Origin: Rufibacter psychrotolerans
GTDB lineage: Bacteria > Bacteroidota > Bacteroidia > Cytophagales > Hymenobacteraceae
DNA: 64,000 nucleotides
NCBI RefSeq assembly: GCF_016924645.1
Contig: NZ_JAFFJV010000009.1
Coordinates: forward strand, 1 to 64,000
Direction: 5' to 3'
Positions 34,781-44,597 of the stretch are shown one piece after another (the stretch's first letter is position 1; each line of letters starts with the position of its first letter). A program made the position numbers and the translations under genes. Under the pieces are notes generated by a model, which saw nothing but the letters and a program-made list of their open reading frames with translations, was not told the DNA's origin and ran no database searches.

Positions 34781-35375
34781 ACTTTTTGCCTTCAGAGATG
34801 CGCTCCACGGTTTTCAGGATGCGGTTGTCGCGGGTTTCGGGGCGTTTGGCCTCGGTTACCCAGCGCACGTACTCTTTGCGGTGGGTGTAGGCTAATTTCT
34901 CAAATTTCTCCAGCTGCTGGCTTTCGGCTAAGGCCTGTTTGAGGTCCTCCGGAACCACAATGACGTCCCGCTCTGCGGATTTTGCCGCGGTCCCGGCTTT
35001 CAGCTGAGTGGCGGCCCGCACGTACTCCACCAATTTTTCTTCCGGCACCTGGTCCGCAGCGGTGAACTTGATGCTGCGCATGGTTTTGGCGTCCAGGCTT
35101 TTGGTGAACAGCTGGTGCGGGTCGGGCAGGAGGGCGCCCTGGAAGAAAGAAAGGCTCACGTGCTGCTTGAAGATGCCCAAGCCGCAGACCATGCCCGGCC
35201 CGGGTTTCTCGTACACGGGCACGCTCCATTTCCAGGTGGCTTTCAGCTCGGGGTCTGCGGCGGCAATGGCAGTCCTGATTTTCTCGCAGATGGGCTGCGC
35301 AAAGGCGGGTGCGCTTTCAAAAAAAGTGGCTAACTTCTGTTCTATCTGCTCTGCGCTGGGTTTAGTGGTGGCCAT
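34773..35375 (-). CDS. YdeI/OmpD-associated family protein (DUF1801-type)
   Basis: The 200-aa protein has an N-terminal DUF1801/YdhG-like domain (IRTAIAAADPELKATWKWSVPVY and the loop VSLSFFQGALLPDP). It ends in the YdeI-type C-terminal helix region (LAYTHRKEYVRWVTEAKRPETR). The latter phrase is characteristic of the family in many soil bacteria. The biochemical role is unknown. It ends convergently over the flavodoxin gene by 8 nt. Confidence 0.85.
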   Translation of the reverse strand: MATTKPSAEQIEQKLATFFESAPAFAQPICEKIRTAIAAADPELKATWKWSVPVYEKPGPGMVCGLGIFKQHVSLSFFQGALLPDPHQLFTKSLDAKTMRSIKFTAADQVPEEKLVEYVRAATQLKAGTAAKSAERDVIVVPEDLKQALAESQQLEKFEKLAYTHRKEYVRWVTEAKRPETRDNRILKTVERISEGKKFS

Positions 35376-35465
35376 GGCTGGGTGTGTTTGGGTTTGGGTA
35401 AGGTATGATGGAGTGTGTGGGACTGTTTTGGGGCAAATTTCCTGAAAATAAAGAAAAAACAGGAG

Positions 35466-35690
35466 TTACCAACGCGCGGCCCTGCACCCGGCCACGGTAA
35501 ACAGATTTTCGGGGAGTGACCCGGGGAACTTCATGTTGAAGCAGACCTCGTGCCGCGTGGTTTTGCCGTCTTGGGAGAAGGGAAGGGCAGGGACCGCCCA
35601 GTTGCCCTGCACGTTCTGGTAGCCCACTCCTGAAACTGGCCCTGCCTCCCTGTTCGGCCGCCTGACCAGCTGGCGGATCTGGCGTACTAG
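35466..35690 (-). pseudogene. Probable C-terminal remnant of a protein
   Basis: The minus strand has an open frame without an ATG start that encodes GYQNVQGNWAVPALPF, then KTTRHEVCFNMKFPG and SLPENLFTVAGCRAARW before TAA at 35466-35468. The residue mix looks like real protein, not a chance frame. No start codon or ribosome site fits at its left part, where it merges into the stop region of the next gene in another frame. I do not recognise the family. It is likely the surviving tail of a deleted gene. Confidence 0.4.
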
Positions 35691-36133
35691 TCTAAAGCGG
35701 CGTTTGGGTTGGAGTGCTTCTTGCGGGCCAGCAGGTACCCGGCCCCCAGGCCCGCCAGCATCAGGAGCGAGAACGGACCCTCGTTCAATTTCAAAGGACC
35801 CAGGGAAGGAATTTTCTCCGGGAACTCCGCGTCCATGCCCCTGGCGCCGGGAAAAGCGAAGCTGCCGACCTGCGCGGCGTAAAAGAACGCGGGCAGCAGG
35901 GTGGCGGCCTGCAATTGCGTCTCTTGATCGCCCGTTTTTTTCCGGAGCAAATACAGACTGGTGCCGCCCAGCAGGGAACCCAGCAAAATGGTCATGGCAT
36001 CATGGAACTTGGCGTGGGGAGTCCAGCGGGGATTGAACAGATGCGTTTTGTTCCAGTCCATCAGGAAACCGCCCACCGTGGTGAAGCCGGCAATGGACGT
36101 GAGCAGCGTACGGCCCAGGGTAGCGTTCGTCAT
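35687..36133 (-). CDS. Small multi-pass membrane protein, function unknown
   Basis: The 148-aa protein has about four hydrophobic segments. It starts MTNATLGRTLLTSIAGFTTV, followed by DWNKTHLFNPRWTPHAKFH, a conserved-looking loop with His and Trp. It ends in a positively charged tail (RKKHSNPNAALD). Similar DUF-type membrane proteins are widespread, but I cannot name the family with certainty. It is a single gene, divergent from rarA, with 233 nt between the two starts. A palindrome-family copy lies in that gap. Confidence 0.75.
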   Translation of the reverse strand: MTNATLGRTLLTSIAGFTTVGGFLMDWNKTHLFNPRWTPHAKFHDAMTILLGSLLGGTSLYLLRKKTGDQETQLQAATLLPAFFYAAQVGSFAFPGARGMDAEFPEKIPSLGPLKLNEGPFSLLMLAGLGAGYLLARKKHSNPNAALD

Positions 36134-36250
36134 AGCTTATAAAAGTGAAAACCAATAGTGAAGGGTACGCAGGCGAGGGCCGGTAGTTGGGAGGCAGGTT
36201 GCCGGCCCTCGCCTTCAACCGGGCTTTCCCGCAGGGAACCAGGCGGGCGC

Positions 36251-36292
36251 GGGTTTTAGGGCAGTTTTCGCCAAAACAGGCCCCAAACAATG
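36251..36292. repeat. Intergenic palindrome-family copy upstream of rarA
   Basis: GGTTTTAGGGCAGTTTTCGCC followed by AAAACAGGCCCCAAAC shows the family core with imperfect outer arms. It lies 75 nt before the rarA ATG. Confidence 0.5.
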
Positions 36293-36366
36293 CCGGAAAG
36301 AAAGTAACTTAGCCTTTTGTTTCGGCCTAGGCAGTAGCGGAGGCTTTCCCTTGAAACCAGCGTACC

Positions 36367-37644
36367 ATGTTCCAGTCAACCAAGGCTCCCTTACCGGAGC
36401 GCATGCGTCCCACAAACCTAGACCAATACGCCGGCCAGCAGCACCTGGTGGGCCCCAAAGGCGTGCTCCGGCGGTACATTGAGGCCGGCATGGTGCCCTC
36501 CATGATCTTCTGGGGACCGCCGGGCGTGGGCAAGACTACCCTGGCCGGGATCATTGCCGGGCAACTGAAAGTGCCGTTTGTGGCGCTCAGCGCCATTAAT
36601 GCCGGCGTGAAAGACGTGCGCGAGGTGATTGAACACGCCCGCAAGCGGCAGGGAACGGTCTTGTTCATTGACGAGATCCACCGGTTCAACAAATCGCAGC
36701 AGGATGCTTTGTTAGGGGCCGTGGAGAAAGGGATTGTGACCCTGATTGGCGCCACCACCGAGAACCCTTCTTTTGAGGTGATTCCCGCTCTGCTGTCCCG
36801 CTGCCAGGTGTACATTCTTAAATCGCTGGAGAAGCAGGAACTCATTGATTTGGTTCAGAAGGCTCTCACGGAGGATGAGATCCTGAAAAAGCGCGAGATT
36901 GAGGTGCAGGAATATGAGGCGCTGCTCACTATCTCGGGCGGTGATGCCCGCAAACTGCTCAACCTGCTGGAGATTGTGATTGACGGCAGCGGCCAGGCCA
37001 ACGGCAAAGTGGTCATCACCAATGACGTGGTAAAGCAGATTGCCCAGCAGAACCTGGCCCTGTATGACAAAGGCGGTGAGGCGCACTATGACATTATCTC
37101 GGCGTTCATCAAATCCATGCGCGGCTCAGACCCCAATGCCACGGTGTACTGGCTGGCCCGCATGATTGAAGGCGGGGAAGACCCCAAGTTCATCGCCCGC
37201 CGGATGCTGATTATGGCCTCGGAGGACATCGGGAACGCCAACCCTACCGCTATGATCATGGCCAGCGAGTGTTTCCAAGCGGTGCAGGTGATTGGGTACC
37301 CAGAGTGTGATATCATTATCTCGCAGACGGCCATTTACCTGGCTACTTCCCCTAAAAGTAATGCCGCGTACAAGGCAATCAGGGCAGCCAGGGCGTATGT
37401 GCGGGAGCAGGGCAGTCCGCCGGTGCCGCTGCACTTGCGTAATGCACCTACCAAGCTCATGAAGGAGATTGGGTACGGCCAGGAATACAAGTACGCGCAT
37501 GACTACGAAGGCAGCTTCGTGCCCCAGAACTTCCTGCCTGATGAGCTGAAAGGCACCATGTTCTTCAACCCGGGCAACAACGCCCGCGAGAATGAAATGC
37601 GCAAGAACCTGCGAAACCAGTGGGAAGGGTGGTACCGGTACTAG
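36367..37644 (+). CDS. rarA: Replication-associated recombination protein A
   Basis: RarA (MgsA) is an AAA+ ATPase that acts at stalled replication forks. The 425-aa protein has Walker A GPPGVGKTT near residue 49, Walker B LFIDEIHRF near residue 100, sensor region GATTENPSFEV, and the C-terminal MgsA oligomerisation domain with HLRNAPTKLMKEIGYG and FLPDELKGTMFF. The length matches the family. It is transcribed alone and followed by a strong palindrome terminator. Confidence 0.95.
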   Translation: MFQSTKAPLPERMRPTNLDQYAGQQHLVGPKGVLRRYIEAGMVPSMIFWGPPGVGKTTLAGIIAGQLKVPFVALSAINAGVKDVREVIEHARKRQGTVLFIDEIHRFNKSQQDALLGAVEKGIVTLIGATTENPSFEVIPALLSRCQVYILKSLEKQELIDLVQKALTEDEILKKREIEVQEYEALLTISGGDARKLLNLLEIVIDGSGQANGKVVITNDVVKQIAQQNLALYDKGGEAHYDIISAFIKSMRGSDPNATVYWLARMIEGGEDPKFIARRMLIMASEDIGNANPTAMIMASECFQAVQVIGYPECDIIISQTAIYLATSPKSNAAYKAIRAARAYVREQGSPPVPLHLRNAPTKLMKEIGYGQEYKYAHDYEGSFVPQNFLPDELKGTMFFNPGNNARENEMRKNLRNQWEGWYRY

Positions 37645-37671
37645 AGCAGCAATCATCATTCAGTTCCTAAG

Positions 37672-37722
37672 AAAATCCGTTTTAAGGTTCGTTTGCTAAA
37701 AGCGGCCTTAAAACGGATTTTT
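37672..37722 (+). terminator. Palindrome-type terminator after rarA
   Basis: AAAATCCGTTTTAAGG (37672-37687) pairs with CCTTAAAACGGATTTT (37706-37721), followed by T. The loop holds the TTCGTTTGCTAAAAG core. It lies 27 nt after the stop. Confidence 0.8.
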
Positions 37723-38300
37723 CTGTTTGTCCCTCCTTGATGGTACTAAGCCATTATACCCCACCTATGAGGGTGTCCTGCCCATTGGTTTAAGGTAAAC
37801 CTCTGAGGGAAGGCTCCTTTTTATAGTTCTAAAATTGCTGAAGACGCTCTGGTTTAAGGAGCCTAACCTTTCTTTGAAATTTTCCTCTTCCACGGAAATC
37901 TGGTAAACCAGCTTAATCCTAATTGAGTTTTGAAGGAGTAAGTCTCTCTAAATCAGATGACAGGCAGCGAGTACCTGTAGTTTATCAAAAAAGTTAAAAA
38001 TACCTATCAAATTCAGCTTAACTACGGGGTGTTTTATAGATAAGTACTATTTCTTTGGTGTAGATACTTGAATTCTTCCAGTTTCTAAACTATGCCTCTA
38101 CCTACCCGTAATTTTTTCAACCAGTACTTAATTACAAGCTAAGACTGGGAAAAAATCTTATTAATTCTACAACCAGCTTTGACTGATTGCCCGGTGGGTA
38201 GATAGGAATTGTACCATAATCCTTCTCGCATCAGGCAAAGACAAGTTTATAATTGGCTAATAGTAAACCTGTCAGGAGCTCAGAGCCTAACACTACAGAT
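37723..38300. other. Long AT-rich region before the GH1-RmlD gene
   Basis: I see no gene in these ~580 nt. The base composition is clearly lower in GC than the coding DNA around it. A TTG-initiated extension of the downstream frame begins at 38253. The region presumably holds the promoter of the fusion gene, but no perfect TAnnTTTG stands out. Confidence 0.4.
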
Positions 38301-40685
38301 ATGGAGAAAAGTGATAACCTGAACCCCGCTTACCCCGAAGTGTGGGCCGGTCTGGAATGTACCGTGAACCGGGTGGGCGATGAGTACATGGACCAAATGC
38401 AGCTCAATGGCCACGCCATCCGTGAAGAAGACATCGCCCTTTTTGCCTCCATTGGCGTTAGTAAAATGCGCTACCCGTTGCTGTGGGAACTTACGGCTCC
38501 TGATGGGCCCGCCACCGCTGACTGGTCCTGGGGAGACAGACGACTGAAACTGCTGCAGGAACATAACATTACCCCGATTCTTGGCCTGGTGCATCACGGG
38601 AGCGGACCGCGCCACACCAACCTGGCAGACCCCAAATTCCCCGAAGGAGTGGCCGAGTACGCCCGCGCCGTGGCAGAAAGATATCCTTGGCTGGAATACT
38701 TCACGCCGGTAAATGAGCCTTTGACAACCGCCCGGTTCAGCGGGTTGTACGGTGTCTGGTACCCCCACGGCCGCGATGGTTACACCTTTGGCTTAACCTT
38801 GCTGCACCAGTGCAAAGCCACAGTTTTGGCCATGCGCGCCATTAGGGAGGTGATCCCCCATGCCAAACTGGTGCAGACCGAAGACCTGGGCAAAACCTAT
38901 AGCACGCCTTTGTTGGCGTACCAGGCCGCCGCCGATAACGAGCGCCGCTGGGTGAGCCTTGATTTGCTTACCGGGAACCTGTCGCCGGAAGATTCCATGT
39001 GGAAGTACTTTGTGGACAGCGGCATTCCGGAAGAGGACCTGCAGTGGTTCCGGGATAATCCCTGACCGCCTGATATCATTGGCATCAACCATTACCCTAC
39101 CAGCGAGCGCTACTTGGATGAGAAGATGGAAGGGTTTCCGGAGTGGTCGCACGGCGGAAACGGTATTCACCACTACGCTGATGTGGAAGCCCTAAGGGTA
39201 AAGACGGACGATCCGGCCGGTTTCTACTCGGGCCACAAGGTATTGCTGCGCGAGACCTGGGAACGCTACGGACTACCTATTTCCGTGACCGAGGTGCATA
39301 TCTGCGGAGCCCGTGAAGAGCAGATCCAGTGGTTCAAGCACGTGTGGGATTCCTGTACCGAGCTGAAGCAGAATGGAGTGAATATAGTGGGCGTGGCCGC
39401 CTGGTCTTTGCTGGGCACATTTGACTGGGTGAACCTGGTTACCCGTGCCGATGGCTTCTATGAACCGGGCGTGTTTGACGTGCGCGGGCCTAAACCAAGA
39501 CCTACCGCCCTGGCTAAGATGCTGACCCAGCTGGCCCAGGGTAAAAACTACGAGCACCCGCTGTTTCAATTGCCGGGTTGGTGGCAGCGGCCCGACCGGT
39601 ATTTCTATCCGTTCACCCCAGAAAACCTGGAGGAACACTCCCAGATTTTCCTGCGGCGCGAGGAAAGCCGATTCGGGCGAGGCACCAAAGCCTACTGGCG
39701 CCTGAACTGGAACCCCATCTATGAAACCGAGACCATTCCAGACGGAACCGGCCTCACCGAGGAACAGGTACACCACCTGGAAAACACCACCCGTCCTATT
39801 CTCATCACCGGGGCAACCGGCACGTTAGGCAGTGCGTTTGCCCGACTGTGCGGAGACAGGCACATCCCGTACCGGTTGGTGGGCCGCAAGCAGATGAACA
39901 TCACCGATCCGTTTTCCATTGAGCGGGCCATCAACTACTACCAGCCCTGGGCGGTGATCAACGCGGCAGGCTACGTGAAAGTGGATGACGCCGAGGACAA
40001 TGCCGAAGCCTGTGATCTGGTAAACGCACACGGAGCTATGCTGCTGGCGGCCACCTGCCAGAAGCGGGGCATCCAGTACCTGACCTTCTCCTCTGACCTG
40101 GTGTTTGACGGCCTCAAGCAGCAACCGTACCTGGAGAGCGACGCCGTGAACCCCCTGAACGTGTATGGCAAAAGCAAAGCTTTAGCTGAGAAGTACGTGC
40201 TGGACATGCACCCCAACGCTTTGGTGGTGCGCACCAGTTCTTTCTTCGGGCCCTGGGACGAATCCAACTTCCTGACCTTGATGCTCCAGCAACTGCTGGC
40301 AGGTAATTCCTTCCTGGCGCCGGAAGACATCATCATTTCGCCCACCTACGTGCCTGATTTGGTGAATGCCTGCCTGGATTTGCTGGTAGATGAAGAATCT
40401 GGTATCTGGCACCTGACCAACGAGGGCGAGCTCTCCTGGGCAGATTTCGCCCGGAAAGGAGCAGAACTGGCAGGACTCAACCCAAGCCTTATCCAGGGTT
40501 TTTCAGCCAATGAATTGCAAGGGCAACAGGCACCCAGACCGCGGTACAGCGCCTTAAGCAGTGAGCGGGGCCAATTGCTACCTGCTTTGGAAGACGCGCT
40601 CATGCGCTATGTCAACCGGATGAAGCTCTCCAACAGAATTGCCTTAAGTGCCGCCCAGGTTTTAGGGCCGGTTTCAGAAAAATGA
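38301..40685 (+). pseudogene. GH1 glycosidase - RmlD-like reductase fusion, interrupted by one in-frame TGA
   Basis: A single reading frame of 795 codons is broken only by TGA at 39063-39065 (codon 255). The N-terminal part is a glycoside hydrolase family 1 domain with the acid/base glutamate in TPVNEP near residue 138. After the TGA the same frame goes on with PPDIIGINHY and the nucleophile region SVTEVHICG, so the truncated first half cannot be active. From about residue 495 the frame encodes a Rossmann SDR domain (ILITGATGTLGSAF, YGKSK) of the dTDP-4-dehydrorhamnose reductase type. The second part could restart at ATG 39123 or nearby. A sequencing error, a recent nonsense mutation or programmed readthrough are all possible. 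A TTG start at 38253 is the alternative 5' end. Confidence 0.8.
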
Positions 40686-40697
40686 GCCCCAAACAGC
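40656..40697. repeat. Palindrome-family copy overlapping the fusion gene's 3' end
   Basis: CCAGGTTTTAGGGCCGGTTTC then AGAAAAATGAGCCCCAAAC is a family copy that covers the last ten codons and the stop codon (40683-40685). The repeat therefore encodes the protein's C-terminus (QVLGPVSEK). A second copy follows at 40784-40826. Confidence 0.6.
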
Positions 40698-40836
40698 ATT
40701 GTATGTCCCCCAGAGCATGGGAATGCCCTTCTTCTTTGAGGAAGGGCATTTTGTTATAGGCATGGCAAAAGCAATTGGCGCGGGTTCTGGGCCCGTTTTG
40801 CAGAAAGTAGCCTTAAAACAGAACCTCAAAAAGAGG

Positions 40837-41427
40837 CTACTCCTTTACTTTGTCTTTTAGCCAATAGCGCACCCCCACCGACAGGCTCATGATGTTGGGG
40901 TAGCCCGGCACAAAGGCGGTGGAGAAATCCACGCGGTCAGAGAGTTGGTAGTTGTACTCAAACTCACCGGCGTACCAGATCATTTTGTATTGCCACTTGT
41001 CGTCGGGGTCGCCGCCAAAGAACGAGGTAGACAGGTTGTAGCCTTCCAACTCAGACCAGTTGCGGCGGTACACCAGCGTGGGCCCTATGCCGCCGTTGAG
41101 CGAGTGGCGCCCAATGTCAAAGATCACCGCCCGTACGCCCAGGTGGGTGAAACCGGCAAAGCGCATGGCGCAGTCGGCGTACAGGGCTTGGATGGCCTTG
41201 AAGGAGAACTTGCCCGGCACAAAGAACTGCTCATACCCCACGCTGGCGCCCACGTTCACCACAAAATAGCCCTTGCCGTCTGGGTTGAGCGGCATCAGGT
41301 CGGCGTTGTCATCTCCCTTGGGGTGCAGCGTAAGCCCGAAATACTTGAAATTAAGGTTACGCCGGTGCTGCGCCGGGGCGGCGAGCGACCCAATGAGCAG
41401 GAGCGCGAAGAGTATCCATCTGTTCAT
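40837..41427 (-). CDS. Probable outer-membrane beta-barrel protein
   Basis: The 196-aa protein has a signal peptide (MNRWILFALLLIGSLAAPAQ). The remainder is made of alternating polar/hydrophobic strands such as YFVVNVGASVGYEQFF and GVRAVIFDIG, ending with MSLSVGVRYWLKDKVKE. This is the pattern of a small porin-like barrel in the outer membrane. No specific family was recognised. It is a single gene, convergent with the interrupted fusion gene. Confidence 0.75.
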   Translation of the reverse strand: MNRWILFALLLIGSLAAPAQHRRNLNFKYFGLTLHPKGDDNADLMPLNPDGKGYFVVNVGASVGYEQFFVPGKFSFKAIQALYADCAMRFAGFTHLGVRAVIFDIGRHSLNGGIGPTLVYRRNWSELEGYNLSTSFFGGDPDDKWQYKMIWYAGEFEYNYQLSDRVDFSTAFVPGYPNIMSLSVGVRYWLKDKVKE

Positions 41428-41774
41428 GTTAGCCTATATACGGCAGTGGCGGCAATTGGCTATCCCGGCGGGCGGACACCCGGTAGAATAGCCCGCTCTG
41501 AAAGCCAGCCGCAAATATCTTAAATAGAGGCAAGATGCCCAGGCTTTTCGGGCCGAAGAATGGAAAAACAGCCCCAAATCGCCCGCCAGAAAAGGCTAAA
41601 AACAAGGGCCAGCTCGTTCTTCCTGCAACGGCAGCGGCGGAAGGGTTGGTTTTGGCAGGCCTGGCGGTTAACTTAGGGCAGCCAGAAATTGCCTGTAAGA
41701 ATTCCTGCCTCTGTACGACCAATAGAGCAACGTCACCGGGCAAGGCTGGTGCTGATTTTTGATCTACCTGATTT
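41428..41774. other. Intergenic region before sppA
   Basis: I see no gene. It holds a degenerate palindrome-family pair around 41555-41611 (CAGCCCCAAATCG and GAAAAGGCTAAAAAC). A -7-like TGATTTTTG precedes sppA. Confidence 0.4.
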
Positions 41775-43544
41775 ATGCGACAATTCTTTAAGTTTGTACT
41801 GGCCACCCTAGTGGGCCTGTTTTTATTCATGGTGCTGGGGTTTGTGCTCCTGCTGGGCATTGCCGCCGCCGTTTCTTCTGATGACACCGTCTCCATTGCC
41901 GAAGGCTCGGTGCTGGAGATCAAGCTGAGCCAGCCCGTAGTGGAGCGCTCACCCCGCAGCCCCTTCGCTGACATGGGCCTGGGCGAGGTGTTCGGAGAGC
42001 AGGGCATAGGCCTGGACGAGATCAAAGCCTCCATCCGCAAGGCCAAGGCCGATGATAACATCAAAGGCATTTTCCTGAACCTGGACCTGCTGCAGGCCGG
42101 CATGGCCTCAGTAGAGGAAATCCGGAACGCCCTGCTGGACTTCAAGAAATCCAAGAAGTTTGTGGTGGCCTACAGCGAGTTCTCTACCGAGAAGGCCTAC
42201 TACCTGGCCTCCGTGGCCGACCGGTTCTACCTGAACCCGCAGGGCACCTTGGAGTTCAACGGCTTAAGTTCTGAGGTGATGTTCTTCAAGGGCACCCTGG
42301 AAAAGCTGGACCTGCAGCCCTACATCTTCAAGGTGGGTGAGTACAAGAGCGCCGTGGAGCCGTTCATCCTGGACAAGATGAGCGAGCCCAGCCGTGAGCA
42401 GACCCAGTCGTTCCTGAACTCGCTCAATGACTTTATGCTCCAGAACATTGCCAAGGCGCGCCAGAAAGAGGTGGCTTACCTCAAGAACGTGTCAGACTCC
42501 ATGCTGGTGCACAACGCGCAGGATGCCCTGCGCCTGGGCATGGTCACCCACCTGGGCTACTATGACGAGGCCACCGATTTTATGAAGAGCAAAACCGGCG
42601 TGAAGAAAGACAAAGAACTCAAGCTGGTGAACCTGGGCACCTACCGCAAAGCCGCCGACCCCGAGAAGAAGGAAGGCTCCTCTTCCAACAAAATTGCCGT
42701 GATCTACGCCACCGGTGACATTGTGACCGGCAAAGGCAGCAACGAGACCATTGGCGGACAGGGCATGTCAGAGGCCATCCGGAAGGCGCGCCTGGACAAA
42801 AACGTGAAAGCCGTGGTGCTGCGCATCAACTCGCCGGGCGGCAGCTCCCTGGCCTCCGACATAATCTGGCGCGAGGTGATGCTCACCAAAAAGGTGAAGC
42901 CCATCATCGCCTCCATGTCTGACGTGGCCGCGTCGGGCGGGTACTACATTGCCATGGCCTGTGACACCATTGTGGCGCACCCCAACACCATTACCGGCAG
43001 CATTGGCGTGTTTGGCATGATGGTGAACTCAGAGAACTTCCTCAGAAACAAGCTGGGCATCACCACCGACCGCGTGAAGACCGGCAAGTTCTCAGACATC
43101 CCGTCGGTGACGCGCGCCATGACGCCGTACGAGAAAATGCACATCCAGCGCGAAGTGGAGCGCATTTATGAGGACTTTACCACCAAAGCCGCCAAATCCA
43201 GAAACATGCCGGTGGCCGAGCTGAAGAAAGTGGCCTCGGGCCGGGTATGGTCGGGTATTGAGGCCAAGCAGCGCGGCCTGGTTGACGTGCTGGGCGGCCT
43301 GGAGGAGGCTATTGCCATTGCCGCTAAAAAGGCCAAGCTGGGACAAGGCGACTACCGCCTGCGCCAGTTGCCGGCCCAGAAAAGCTTCATGGAAGAGCTG
43401 CTGTCTGACACCGAGACCCAGATGAAGACGTACGCGCTGCGCCAGGAACTGGGCGCTATGTGGCCGTACTACCAGCAGTACACCCGCGTGATGCAGCTAC
43501 AGGGCATTCAGGCGCGCCTGCCGTTTGAGCTGGAAATCCAGTAA
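41775..43544 (+). CDS. sppA: Signal peptide peptidase SppA (protease IV, long form)
   Basis: The 589-aa membrane-anchored serine protease degrades cleaved signal peptides in the periplasm. An N-terminal membrane segment covers residues 4-32. The protein is the two-domain long form: the general base lysine lies in FSTEKAYYLAS near residue 140, and the nucleophile serine in DVAASGGYYIAM near residue 387. The ATG start fits the membrane anchor directly. The gene is separate from its neighbours, with punA 177 nt downstream. Confidence 0.95.
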   Translation: MRQFFKFVLATLVGLFLFMVLGFVLLLGIAAAVSSDDTVSIAEGSVLEIKLSQPVVERSPRSPFADMGLGEVFGEQGIGLDEIKASIRKAKADDNIKGIFLNLDLLQAGMASVEEIRNALLDFKKSKKFVVAYSEFSTEKAYYLASVADRFYLNPQGTLEFNGLSSEVMFFKGTLEKLDLQPYIFKVGEYKSAVEPFILDKMSEPSREQTQSFLNSLNDFMLQNIAKARQKEVAYLKNVSDSMLVHNAQDALRLGMVTHLGYYDEATDFMKSKTGVKKDKELKLVNLGTYRKAADPEKKEGSSSNKIAVIYATGDIVTGKGSNETIGGQGMSEAIRKARLDKNVKAVVLRINSPGGSSLASDIIWREVMLTKKVKPIIASMSDVAASGGYYIAMACDTIVAHPNTITGSIGVFGMMVNSENFLRNKLGITTDRVKTGKFSDIPSVTRAMTPYEKMHIQREVERIYEDFTTKAAKSRNMPVAELKKVASGRVWSGIEAKQRGLVDVLGGLEEAIAIAAKKAKLGQGDYRLRQLPAQKSFMEELLSDTETQMKTYALRQELGAMWPYYQQYTRVMQLQGIQARLPFELEIQ

Positions 43545-43721
43545 ATGGCCCAGAAACAGATCCTGAAAAAGACTGCCCACCCGGCAGTCTTTTTTGTTTT
43601 AAGGCCAGGCCGCTTCCCGGGTTTGCCGTTTTTTTCCGACCTTGGCCCCGCCATTAAACGCCTGTTTTTCCTTTTATTTCCGTAAAACAGGCCAGAAACA
43701 TTCGCCTAAGAAAAGAAGACC

Positions 43722-44540
43722 ATGATCCAACCCCTGCAAGAAGCCGCAGATTTCATCCGTCAGCAAATCAATTCCTATACCCCCCAGTTTGGGATCGTGC
43801 TGGGCACCGGCCTGGGTGCCCTGGTGCAAGACCTTACCATAGCCTATAGCTTAGACTACGCCGATATTCCGCATTTTCCGGTGTCTACCGTGGAGAGCCA
43901 TTCCGGCAAACTGATCTTCGGGGAACTGGGTGGCCGCCCCGTGGTGGTGATGCAGGGCCGCTTCCACTACTATGAGGGCTACACCATGGAGCAGGTGGTG
44001 TTCCCCATCAGGGTGATGAAGCTGCTGGGCATCCAGAAACTGTTCGTCTCCAACGCCGCCGGCGGGTTGGACCCAGACTTCAACACTTCTGACCTCATGG
44101 TCATCACCGACCACATCAACCTGCAGCCCACCAACCCGCTCATCGGGAAGAACCCGGAGGAACTGGGCCCCCGTTTCCCCGACATGAGCGAACCCTATGA
44201 CGAGCACCTGGTGCAGCAAGCCCTGGACATTGCCAACCAGCACGGACTAGACGTGAAAACCGGCGTGTACGTGAGCGTGCCGGGCCCCATGCTGGAAACC
44301 AAAGCCGAGTACCGCTACCTGCGTACCATTGGCGCCGATGCCGTGGGCATGAGCACCGTGCCCGAGGTGATTGCCGCCGTGCACATGGGCCTGCCGGTCT
44401 TCGCCGTTTCTGTGATCACAGACCTGTGCGTGCCCGGTAAAATCAAGAAAGTAGTGCTGCTGGACATTCTGGAAGCCGCCGCCAAGGCCGAACCCAACAT
44501 GACCCTGCTGATCAAAGAACTAATCCAGCGGCAAGCCTAA
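43722..44540 (+). CDS. punA: Purine-nucleoside phosphorylase (trimeric, type II)
   Basis: PNP splits inosine and guanosine nucleosides with phosphate for purine salvage. The 272-aa protein has the phosphate loop [10 protein letters not shown] and [11 protein letters not shown] near residue 60. [11 protein letters not shown] is near 84, VSNAAGGL near 110 and the base-binding end motif [11 protein letters not shown] near residue 225. The length fits the human-type trimer family. A palindrome-family copy (43650-43700) lies between sppA and the start. It is monocistronic. Confidence 0.95.
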   Translation: MIQPLQEAADFIRQQINSYTPQFGIVLGTGLGALVQDLTIAYSLDYADIPHFPVSTVESHSGKLIFGELGGRPVVVMQGRFHYYEGYTMEQVVFPIRVMKLLGIQKLFVSNAAGGLDPDFNTSDLMVITDHINLQPTNPLIGKNPEELGPRFPDMSEPYDEHLVQQALDIANQHGLDVKTGVYVSVPGPMLETKAEYRYLRTIGADAVGMSTVPEVIAAVHMGLPVFAVSVITDLCVPGKIKKVVLLDILEAAAKAEPNMTLLIKELIQRQA

Positions 44541-44543
44541 AGA

Positions 44544-44578
44544 GAGTCCTGAGTCTTGAGTCTTGAGTCTAAAGTCTT
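44544..44578 (+). repeat. Short tandem repeat GAGTCTT
   Basis: Four to five degenerate copies of a 7-nt unit (GAGTCCT, GAGTCTT, GAGTCTT, GAGTCTA, AAGTCTT) begin right after the punA stop. This is simple slippage-type sequence. Confidence 0.75.
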
Positions 44579-44597
44579 AAGTACTCCCCCTGGTCAA

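Noticed and set aside
39063..39065. TGA as selenocysteine
   Set aside because: No strong stem-loop directly follows the codon and no catalytic Cys is known at this place in GH1. I keep the nonsense or error reading, but resequencing would settle it.
44544..44578. GAGTCTT tandem repeat as a regulatory array
   Set aside because: It starts directly after a stop codon, before a convergent terminator, and its units are degenerate; it looks like simple slippage sequence.
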